DNA of 64,000 nt from Branchiostoma floridae (Eukaryota > Chordata > Leptocardii > Amphioxiformes > Branchiostomatidae). The stretch is taken from positions 2,532,477 to 2,596,476 of the forward strand of contig NC_049993.1 of assembly GCF_000003815.2 (NCBI RefSeq), in the 5' to 3' direction. The notes beneath the pieces were generated by a model. The model saw nothing but the letters and a program-made list of their open reading frames with translations. It searched no databases and was not told the DNA's origin. Below, in pieces: positions 10,714 to 22,700 of this stretch (positions are counted from its first letter, which is position 1; every line of letters begins with the position of its first letter). Position numbers and translations under genes: made by a program.

Positions 10714-13700
10714 GTATGTCTGTACTTTGTGCCTCAGTATTAGGGTAAACAATTGCAAATCTGTCTTTGTTTTCAATAATTACATATCCACTACACATAT
10801 TGGGTGAATAAAACCACTGGCTGAGCCTGTTATTAATGAAATATGACTCAGAGTTGAGATTATGAAACAAAATTCGTTGTATTTAATCATGTATTGTATT
10901 TAACATCATGCTTAACTCTACATGGGAGATACATCCAACCATGAATACACCTTACTAGTTTGCATGCACATACAAATAGAGGTCTGACTTCATTTTTTGA
11001 GGCAAGAATGACTTTTTTGTATCATGGCTTTTTTTTTGTTTAATTTCTTTGCATTGCATTAAGGGTTACTTCGGTGGTAGAATCAAGAACCTCGGAGAAT
11101 AGTGTGGCCCAGACAATGATAGCTACCACCTGAAATTTGATTTATAAACTGATTATGATACGACACTAACAGACTCAATTTTGTGTTTATGTTCTTTTTC
11201 AAACGTCAGCCGAGCAACCGCCTCTCGAAGGTCATCAGCTGCAGGGTGAACAGCATAAACAAGAGTCACCTGTCTCATCAACGGAATCTACAACAAAGAG
11301 TGGAACAACTGGGAGCCACCCACCGGAAGTGCAAGGTGTAACGCTAGCTTACCTTTATCCTCGGGTTACCCGTTGATTAGATGAAGAAATGGGTATTCAT
11401 GGTTTCAAACTACAATACGTTGAAAATCTGAATCCAGCGACTTGATATCCCTAATACCCCTGTAACAATGCGCGAAAATGAATCAGTCACGGTGAGTTTG
11501 TGAGTTCGGCAGTAAGACGTCCGGTGTTCTCTCGATCAGCGCGCGATTTTTAGAGTTTGCCGGCGATTTTCAGGGGTCGGCCGATGCTCGCTGTGCAGCG
11601 AAGCATGTTCTCAACGTCAACGACAAGTCGCTGGCAATCTCTGAGATCGCATAGCTCGTTACCAAGTCCCCTGCAGGTCGTCCGTACCTCGCATAGGTAT
11701 CGGTCGACATTCAATTGATAGCCGCGCGTCAATCCAACGATTATAGACCGATTTCACCGCGGAAGGTGCCCGGACGAGCTCATGTCAATTATTCCTGTCA
11801 TTAAGTTTGCACCTGACTGAAACATACTCGTACCCGCGACCCCTCGTTGATAGTGCCCTAAAGTGATAGTGCCCTAAAGATGGCCAAATTTCATGTTTTT
11901 TTACGTGCCAAAATCCGGAAACATGACCACAAAACTTCTTTGGCCTGTTGCCATGGCAACGAAAGGTTCTGAGAAGAAAGAAAGCTATTTTGAGGGGTCG
12001 TGTACCAAGTACTATCACTGTGCAAAAAAGTAGCCAAATCTATTTTTACGCCCGGCAAGGTAATGAGGCCCATTCTTTACATGGATCAATCAGGCCAGTA
12101 TTAAAACTGTATTTTAGACGTATGTGGTCCAGCGTAAATAAATCTACGCTTTAACCCATGTTTATCATAAAGATATATCAAAAATTGCATCAGAAGGAAT
12201 TTATTTTGTAATAAAGCATAATGCATACTCATTGTGGGTCAAAAAGTTTTACAATACCGGTTTATTGTGCCAATAATTTATCTGACATAGATTATGTTAA
12301 TGAGGTAAATTTCCCTACACTTGGGGATTTTTGCTGCATTTCATACTGAAGTTGCTAGGTGTCACTCTTTGCACATTGCAACAACATGAAACAAAAAAAT
12401 AGCCGCAAACTTCGGGACTAGTAGCCAGGTAAGTACATTTTAAAGACATTTATGACTAGGAATGTCCTTGATAGAGTTTGTATTGTGTGAAAAATAGATT
12501 TGAGACTGGATTGGCAGCTGGAGAAGTCACTAAAGCTTTCCCGTACAGGAATCGGGGTGGGAGGGGGCGACATGTGGAACTCTGTGGTTGTCTCTGATTA
12601 TTTTGATGTGATCCTCATGTTAACTGATGAACACTGGTGAAGCGCCGAGGTACCTTTTCCTGACGAATTCCCTACTACCCGGCAAGGTACAGCTTTTTTT
12701 AAAGCACTTGTTTGACCGGTGCCACCATTGTTTGACCCTTACAGACATTCGCTCTTAGTCACTATACACACTCAGCCAGATACCTCACTTGCGAGCATTT
12801 TACATTTACAACCATTAATCTGACATGTTTCTACACAAATACAAGCTTCGGATGAGGTCTACATAATTTTAGGGTCTTTTTTTAATGAAAAATTTAGTTC
12901 TAGGCTCATTTTGTTCATCGGACAGAAGATATTTTAAAAAAAATTAATGGAGTCTTTATTCATCATTCGTTTTATATAGGCAAGAGCGAAGGATGCCGAG
13001 TCAGTGACATCATTGAAAAGCACGAGGACAAAAGGAAAAAAGTTGTTTGGTCTTTTCCAAGCAACCTTGACGCACATCAGTGACAATCCAGCCTTCGAAA
13101 CCCTGGTCTACAATGAGAATAGACCCCTGATGAAAGATCTGCAGCGACGACTGGATATCCTTGGGTCTACACTCTACCCTGTCGTCTTTTTAGGTATTGC
13201 CTTTTAACGTTACTTGTTTTCAGCCAATCAATGACATTTCTGATGGTAGCTTTCATTTGCATCCCGTGACACAGATTGTTCACCGGNNNNNNNNNNNNNN
13301 NNNNNNNNNNNNNNNNNNNNNNNNNNNNNNNNNNNNNNNNNNNNNNNNNNNNNNNNNNNNNNNNNNNNNNNNNNNNNNNNNNNNNNTACAGAAATAAATG
13401 TAATCTCATTAGCTTAGTTTATGAGTATTTGATGTATAAATGCTCAACAAAGATGTGTTAGATATTTAAGATATATAAAAAGAAGTTGAGTTTAGCAAGA
13501 AAATCTTAAAATCCCATTGTTTAAACCAAAATTAGTGATTTTTGTACAATTTGCCTTTTCAAAACCCATTGCCATGGCAACACGAAAAATCACAAACTTT
13601 TTTGTTGCCAACAATATTTTAGGAAAAGTCACCAAGTTTCGTCGTTCTAGCACAAGCCGTTTGGGAGCTATACGACGTCAAAGTTAGCGCTGGCACTTTT

Positions 13701-16700
13701 AGAAAAATCCACCCAGCAGTCTGGATAGGGTTAGAGTTACGGGAGTTAGAAGGGACGGGCCTCAAAAGCCAGATTGACCAAGAAAGCCCGGTCTGAAAAT
13801 GGTTAATAAGACAAAAGAAAAGAAAATCAAAGCTATCAACAGACCCCAGATAAGATACTTCCGACTTTGATATACCATTAACTCTCATAATTCTACCATA
13901 TGCCATAATACTGACACATGACAAAATATACATGGATTTAAAGTGATTTAAATAAATGGTCCAATACAGCATCAGTAATCCTGAGCTATATGCTCTGGCT
14001 TCATGGTTTTAAGTGTTCAAGACAATCTTGAGAAGTCCTCTGTAACAATTTTTATGTGGCGGCATTATGGCACCCGGTGGCATTATGAGAGATGATGTTA
14101 GTTTTTTTATGTTAACTAATCGTCAAATGATGCCTGCGACGTGATCTACTTTTACTCACTGCAGGCGCTCACACATCCGGCAAAAGCACCATGATAAACA
14201 TGCTGCTAGGCACAGATCTGCTACCCCGTGCACTAAACCACTGCACCGATGTCAACTGTGAAATAAAGTACGGAGAGCAAAAGAAAGCTGTGCTTTCCCT
14301 CAAGTCAAGAGTCGTCAGAGAAGTATCTCTTGGTACGTTAACTCTTACGTTATTGTTCGATATTTGTAAGTCGTTGTACTTTAACTTTTCAATGTACCGA
14401 TACAGAGTGTTGCCTACATTGCTTGGAGCCAAGGCCCAGGAAGAAACGTTGTGCTCCCGGTTACCCGACCGACCCTAGCAAAATCCTGCCGACCCCAGTC
14501 CTTTTTACTCGGCCGGTATTACTCAAGGGGCTTAGAATTGTCGATCTCTGGGACAGACTTTCTGTATTTTACACTCTGTTAGTTATGTATAATTAAAATA
14601 TCATGTTACAAATAGTAAGTACCTGATGAATTTCAACAGTTTAAATTCATTTGCTAATATAAATTGCATTTTTGCATCACTTCGGCTGAAAAATAAAAAA
14701 AGGAGAATTCCTACATAGCAACCCTATATTTTCATGACCGTAACTACAGAAGACACATCAGTAATTTGCTAGTCCTTGCTATTAATAAACGACCAACAAC
14801 GACCGAACAACATATCATTGGACATTATCGCACATTTCATCTTGTGTAAAAAAACAATCGATGTTCTACACAATGTTCTGGTATCGTAATTTCTGAAGAA
14901 ATACTTGGAAAATAAAGTAAACATGAAGTTATGATTCTGTAAATTGATGAATTCAAAATCAGGAGACAAATGTTGGAAGGATGTTAACCCTCCGTACCCA
15001 ATTCCCCCCCTAGTAAATGACGAAGAAGCAAACACCATCCTTGCCAGGCATATTCAACATGACAAGAATCGAGGTGTCAGTGTCTCGTACGACAAAGTGG
15101 AAGTATACTGGCCTGCAGATTTTCTTAAGGTATGTGTATGTCTCTTAGTGTTAAATTAAAATTGCGGCTTTAAAAAAAGTAAAAAAAAAAAACATATTTA
15201 CATAACTAGAAAGGCCGACATTTGCTTGAGAGCAAATACAGCATATTTCAGCCATCTCCCTCATGCAACAATAGGCCTTGAGGTCATTGACCCCTTTGGC
15301 CATTGGAAAACGACCAAAAAAATTTCCACATGTATCATTTTAAAGTGGCCCATGCCAAAAATTGTACATGGGTCATTTGAATGAATATCTAGAGCACCCC
15401 TTTACCAATTTTCGGGTCATTTGGTTGTAAAACGAGGGAACAGGAGCCAAAAATGTCCAATTTTTGTCAAAAAATGGCCATAAAATCGCAAAATTAAGCA
15501 TTTTGTTGTACCGTATGGAAAAACTGTTATTGAATTCATGTGCACATAATCGAAGGGCACTTTCATACCAAATTTTAGGTCATTTGGTTGTAAAACGAGG
15601 CTACAGGAGCCAAAAAATGTCCTTTTTTGGTAAAAAAAATGGCCAAAAATCGCAAAATTAAGCTTTTTGTTGTACCATATGCCAAAACTGTTATTGAATC
15701 TAGGTGAGCATATGATCAAGGCACATCTTACCAAATTTTATGTAATTCGGCTGTTATACCAGGGTACAGGAGCCCGAAATATACATAAAAATTGACAAAA
15801 ACCTCAATAAAATCATTTTAAAGGCAGATATGAAAAAAATGAAAAAAAAAAAAACGCCTGATGGTATTGGCTTACTCTACCCTTGTGCCAAATTTCAAGT
15901 CAATCGGTCCAGGAACGGCGGAGTTGATTCGATTTGAAAATTTGACAGGAGAAAGAAAGAAACACTAGAAAGGCCGACATTTGCTTGGGAGCAAATACAG
16001 CATATTGCAATCCATCTTCATACATATGCCTCTTTACAAGAATGGACTCTTCCAGAACAGCCCTATCTATGCAAAATGGATTGGTCTATGCGGCCCATTT
16101 TCCGTTTATAGTGCTAAAGCTACCCCAATACCAAATTCCAGCTCAGTTGGCTTTTTCATGACACAGAAAGCAAAAATATACATTTTTGGTCAAAATTGGC
16201 AAAAAATCCCAAATTTACCAACTTTTGATTGATGCACACCATATGTGTGAAGAGAGCCCTGCAAGCACATACTGTACGCACCTCCATACCAAATTTCAGA
16301 TCATTTGGTTTTCATACAAAGGCATTTGAGCCAAAACTTAACATTTTTAGTCTAAAAATGGCAAAAAATCCCAAAAATTCAACAATTTAAAGTAATGTAT
16401 GCTCAAAGAGAAAATGAAGTACTGTGGGCATTAGCCAGACATGCCTTCTTGCCAAATTTCAGGTCATTAGATTAGCATATAAAAGCATAGGAGCCAAAAA
16501 TATACATTTTTAGTCAAAAATGGCCGAAAAACCCCAAAATAACTCATTTTTGAAGTGATCTTTGAAAAAAAGTGTTTGTTTGTTTGTTTGTTTATTTCGA
16601 TCTCCAATTAGAGTTACAATTATTATCATAACTCTATTCTTCCTGGAGTCGTCCATCAACATTACAAATTAAAACCATCAAATAACATAAAGTCAACAAA

Positions 16701-19700
16701 AGTACATGTATACTGTATGACATAAGAAAAACTGAAGTGAACTGATTACAAAAATGTAACATAAACTCAGTAAACAGAAGTAATGAGGAGGGGTCAGAGG
16801 TCAAAGGCTATAACATAAGTAACAAAACATCAATCGTTGAAACCATAAATAAAATAACCAAATGGGTGTAATTAACAAAGAAAATATCCACAACACAAGT
16901 CAATTATCTACATCATATCAACATACAAATTCGTCTACCACCAATCCTGCAAGGGTTTGTTTGTGTTGATTTTTGTCCGGATCCAATTCACAATGTGTGT
17001 TTTGAAAATGGAAGGTGAGGTTGCTTTCATTTGTGGTGGGAAGGTGTTATATGACTTGGTGCATCTATACAAGAAGGTCCTTGTCAAGGCCGCAGTTCTT
17101 GGCTTAGGTAATCTAAAACCACCACTTGTCGCAAGACGAGTGCTGTGCTCATGTCTGCTACTAATGTTTTCTAATCTGCTATACATAGCTCTAGGTTCCT
17201 TAGATACTAATAGCTTGTTGAACATAGAAAGAGTGCCTGTGTACAATCTTTCTTTAACTGTTGGCCATTGTAGTTTACTATGCATATAATCAATGTTCTC
17301 ATTATAGCGCGCATTAAGAATTAGTCTAGCTGCCCTATTTTGCAGAATCTGTAGCTTGTTCAAGGAGGTCTGAGGGCAGGCAGATAACAAGCAAGCACAA
17401 TAATCCAGATGGGATAACACTAGTGCCTGCGTCACCATCTTTAGCGGTCCATCCACAATCAGATGTCTAGATCTCTTAAGCATTGCTAGTGAACCAGTCA
17501 TCCTGTTCAGGACTTTGTCTGCTTGCTGTGTCCATGTTAAGTACTGATCTATAATGAAACCAAGTAGTTTTGCTTGAAATACTTGTTCAATCCTTTTGCC
17601 ATTCAAAGAAAGCTGTAACTCTGGGTTGCTCCTTAATCTGTGGCGACTTCCCATCAAAATCGATTTTGTTTTCTCCACATTTAATACTAATTTGTTTGCT
17701 TGTACCCAGTCCCATATATGGTTAAGTTCGGCCTGAAGTGTGTTTTGTATCATAGAGACATTTGGGCCAGAAGCGGAAGGAGTGGAGTCATCAGCATATA
17801 ACTCTATGTTACAGTGAGTTATAGCAGTGGGTAAATCATTAGTATATATACAAAAAAGTAATGGCCCCAAGCAACTCCCCTGTGGAACACCACTCAAGCA
17901 TTTCCTGTGTGATGAGACTCCACCGTTAACACTGACAGCCTGTGTTCTATCTGTCAGATAGCTGTTGACCCAATTGACCGCCGACTGGACAAACCCGTAG
18001 CTCTTTAGTTTGGCTAACAACACCTTGTGGTTTACCACGTCAAAGGCGGCGCTGAAATCCAAGAGCACTGCACCTACAAGATTCTGTTGATGGGATCTTG
18101 TGAGCATGTGTTCAATGCACCCCTGTACCAAATTTCAGGTCATTTGGTTTCTATACAAGGGCATACGAGCCGAAAATATACATTTTAGTCAAAAATGACC
18201 GAAAACCCAAAAATAACTCATTTTTGTAGTGATCTATGAAGAAAGTGATGATGGGTTCCTGTGCTCATATGTCCAATGCACCTCTGTACCAAATTCCAGG
18301 TCATTAGCTTGTAATACCAGGGCACAGGGGCCCAAAATATGCATATTTTGTCTAAAAATGACCAAAAACCCTAAATATCATAATTTCTAAGGCCTCTATC
18401 AAAAAAGTTAAAAAAAAAAAAACCTGGGGGTATTTGCTATTTCTACCACTCTGCCAAATTTCAGCTCATTTGGTCCCAAAATGAAAAAGTTGAATCAATT
18501 TAAAGATTTGACAGGAGAAGAAGAGACTAAGGAAAAACAATATATTGCAAATCCATACTGTAGTATGGATTGCAATATAATTACGAATACAATATATTTC
18601 ACCATACCTATGGTATGGCTGAAATATAAAAAATATACATTCTAACCTTCTTAAGTTAATTGCAACTGATCTTTAATAACAACTACCTCAACACAGTAAA
18701 CATAACAATTAAATGTTTGAAAATGACTCGTTAATCTATTTCATTGTTTTCTTCAATTTCTAAATTGAAAACATTTGCTTGCCTGTTTTAAAAGTATTGG
18801 AAGACAAAAATGGTACATCTTGTATTGTATATGTATATTTTCGTCATGTTGTCATAATCAAAAATTAACTTCTGTGATTTCGTTGTAGAGCGGCATCGTC
18901 CTGGTAGATACTCCAGGTGTAGACATCGTTTCCGGACAGGATCCGGATCCAGGTCTGTGGGAGGCTTACGGCACCCGCGCTGTGACAGCGGTGTTCGTAC
19001 TGGATGGTTATAACATGTGTGTCGGAAAAGAGGTATCTGTTGTTTTGAACCATTCGAAAATAATTTCATCCGTTTGGTAGGTCATAGGATAGTTTTCTTT
19101 TACACAACGAGGTAATCTTACCTGCTGACGTTCTGATGACTGTCAGATATCTTCCTAAAGCTAAGGGCACAAGTCACAATCAGCCGTACGTGCTTTTTGT
19201 CCGTACGTTTTTTGAGAGGTCAATTACGCCACTTTTTTTCTGAAAAACCTGGGGAAGAAATGGCAAGAGCAGGGAGGAAGTCCGTCACAACGCACGTCAC
19301 TCGCACGGTTGCGCAAGGTGTAAGTATTTGTGACCTGCACCCCATGCCTGGCCGTGAGCCGGTTGCGTGCCTCGTTCGTTGCGCAAGTGAGTTGCACGTG
19401 CGATCTCTGTGCGATTGCCACGTTACCGTATGCAGGCCCTACTTACACGTGCTGCGTACGTACAATGCCCTTACTCGCTGTACGGGGCACGCGCGTCGCC
19501 CGTACTGGCTCGTACGGGGGTTGAATCCGCAGCCCAATGCAGAGAAAGTTCTACGGCGTGTCTGTGTGCTCCCAAATCCGTTGTATTCTAAAAGATTGCC
19601 CACGTTTTGGCACGTAGATAACACGCAATTGAACGCAAGGCGGGTTGTGACCTTAGTTTTGAAGCTTCTTACTGTAGTTCTGCTTCTTGCTGCTATAACG

Positions 19701-22700
19701 GCGGCCGCCCCATCACTAGTTGCCAGAGAGTGGTCAAGTTTTGATCAATGAATCTTTAACACATTCATTTTAAGAACATACTCGGATAAGGAATGCATTC
19801 ATGTGGTCCATGAACCCTTCACCCTCCTAGTTACAAGTGGCAAACACTGAGGACGTTTTCGTGAATATAACTTTTGTGCTGCGCTAGACAGTGCGCCCTA
19901 ACTTGCCCCCTTTTGCAATTTTCTCTTTTCGGAAGCTGGTGACCATTTTAAATAACAACAAATACAAATTTTATTTCTATGATATATTGGCTTTCTTTTG
20001 AGAGTAGAATTTTGATTGTGTGTGCTTCTTGTCTCCCGCGAGGAGGGCTAAACCTTTCACCATCCAGGTCATGTTTTCATGGGAAATGGGTGAAATGCAC
20101 TAAATGCGGCGGCCCGACTAACAAAATCATTACGAAAAACGACAACGTCAAAATCACAAAAAAACTCTGCGTACGTATTGGGAAACATATTCGACCTCAC
20201 TCTGTGAAGTTTCATTTTTATAGACGGTACGAATCATTTCTTAGAGTAAAAAAATCTTTTGGGCGTTCGCTCGTCTGCCACCTGCGGGGCCACACTCCCT
20301 GGGGAAAACAACGGCGGTGATGCTTATGTTGTTTTTTCTATGGCCGGTCTTCTTCTCAACAAACATTTGAAGACCAATATTTGTAGTGTTTTGTGAAGCT
20401 TTAGTTCTTATGTGTATGACAGTTGTGTGACTGTTTTGTACTGGTTGTATATTTATGGACACGAGCCACCAATATCTAGTAACAGGTGACCACAGTGATT
20501 CGGCGCTACCAACATTATTGTGAAAATTCTGTCTTAAAAAAAAGGGAAGTGAATATGTGTTGATATTTATTTGATAGAAAAAAAGCTGTTTGTTTGGACT
20601 TGGTTTATTTACCTTTCTAATCATCATAGTCAGTGGCAACAAACACGGCATACTTATGCATAATATGATCGGCAAAAAATCCGGGCATCTTAGGACAGGG
20701 GGCATCTTAGGGCGGCCCCCGTTATGTAGCCGATGTAGGTAGCGCTTTGGCGGCGAGAAGGTCAGCAGATGAGATTAACTGGATGTGACTCTACTATCCT
20801 GTTATTTTTGTATTTATTACCCTTGGTTTCTAACTCTATTTTGTAAGTTTGGCATGTAGGAAAACTTAAATGGAAAAATGATATGCTGCAATATATTTTC
20901 TTATCATGGCCTGTTCTTTTGATGATATTATCTGTAAGAGTTAAAATCATAGACGAGCGAGGCATTTAATTATAAAAGCATGAAATGCCGATCAATTCTT
21001 ACAAAAGAAGTAGTAGTAGTAGTAGTAGCAGTAGTACATCCGGTTCACAACGGTTTGGTACAATACATAGTACAGTTTTTTTCCAGTATGATCTGTCATT
21101 AATGGCAGACACTAAAGCTGTCCTGACAGTCCACTGCAGTCTCTTTCTATCGTTCTAAAATATTGTACTATTACCAGTAAGAAAGACTATGTTTTGCCAC
21201 ATTACTCCATAACGTATACATATCTTTTCCCTCTCAGATACAGCCTCAGATCCACAACCTCATTAGGTCGTTCTCTACCATGCCAGACGAGGCAGCCATC
21301 TTCGCCATTAATAAGTGGGACTTCCTTGAGTGTCAATTGCTCGGGGAGTCCTCAAACGACAGTGACCAAGTTTTACAAGACGAATACAACAGAAGGTGCG
21401 ACTTTCTTAAGAAAGCCTGGCCACCACTTGCTGTGGACAACGCTGTGGACAACCAAGTCATCCGTCTAAAAGCAAAGCAAGCTCTCAGCTTGGAGCTTCA
21501 GGACAGCAAAGATGAAAAGACTAGTGACGACTGTACCAAACTCCTTTCATGCTTGGAGGGCGCCGTCAGTTCCAGTCTTGCTACTAGAGTGAAAGAGTAT
21601 ACCGAGTAAGTAAAATTTCTATTGTCAAAACACGGTCTATCAAGTCCACGTCATAGATTAGATCAGTTTCTGTGAAACCTATTGCAATGGCCTCTGAGGG
21701 AGTTGCACTATAGCTATTACATGCAGTTGACTTTGATTATTGATAGAGCGTCGATTCTTGGATATTGGAGACTTTTACATAACCAGTAAATATTTACTTT
21801 GTTTTCGTTTCAATGTTTATCAATCTTCTTCTTAGAGATTCTAAGTGGAGTTTTTGCCGCTGTATGTAGTCGATGTGTGTGGCGCTTTTGCGGTGAGGAG
21901 TGTTGACAAAAGCGCCACCTACTTCGGCTACATAAAGCGGAGAATAGCAGCACTCCAGTTGAATGCTCTGAGACATATCCACATGCAAGCATTTAATAGT
22001 TGTGTAAAAGAAATCTCCAATATTCTATATTCTACCAACGTAATTTCTGAACGGGCAACCTTGTTGTTTTCTACAGGTGGCTGCTGGAGTTTCTCAGAGA
22101 AATCAGCGAAATCCTAAGCCTCCAAACTGTTGAGCGATTCAAAGACGGCCTCCTGAAATGCGAGATTTGGCAAGATATTGTCGTCCAAATGAGGGGCCAG
22201 TTCAACATCGGTACCAAACATTTGGCCAGGAAGCTAAGAGAGTTCCTACAGACGAACAGAGAAGAGCTAGTGAGTAGCTGGAACCCAACGGAAGATCAGC
22301 TACGTGACATCAGCGGTTTTGATGATCTTGAAGCTCTCGTCAGGCATCTTGTTGTCGGGAAAATGCGTGACATCTTAAGGGAGTGGGAGAAGAAGACGAA
22401 GAGCATGAAGCAGTTTGAAGACAAGATCGTCTCCGAGTTCCAAGACCAGTTCTTCTTAGTGAAGAGTGAACTAGAACGCATTCTGCCGAAGAAAACTGAC
22501 GATGACGCACAACCTGCTATTCAACTGCCCACCATCGACAGTCATTTTGTCCTCCATGACATCATGTTCAAGTCTTTGCCAACAGGCATCGCAGCCATGT
22601 TAAATGCAATGTTATTTCCGTTCGCAATCGGGATGGGAGTACTTGGCAAGATACGCGAGAAAAAGGAGTACGCAGGAACCGGAGGAAACGAAGTTTTCGA

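Larger units (their letters stand above)
15966..18540. mobile_element. Repetitive element, tandem copy B, split by a LINE
   Basis: Same start (CTAGAAAGGCCGACATTTGC) and same end (ATTTGACAGGAGAAGAAGAG) as copy A, with more internal units. A LINE occupies about 16575-18088. The unit text resumes after it (GATGGGATCTTGTGAGCATG, compare GATGGGTTCCTGTGCTCATA near 18248). Confidence 0.6.

Noticed and set aside
19197-19751. 184-codon open frame in intron 6 of the GTPase gene
   Set aside because: CpG-rich transposon-like DNA, Arg/Cys-rich product without domain, and the host gene splices over it.
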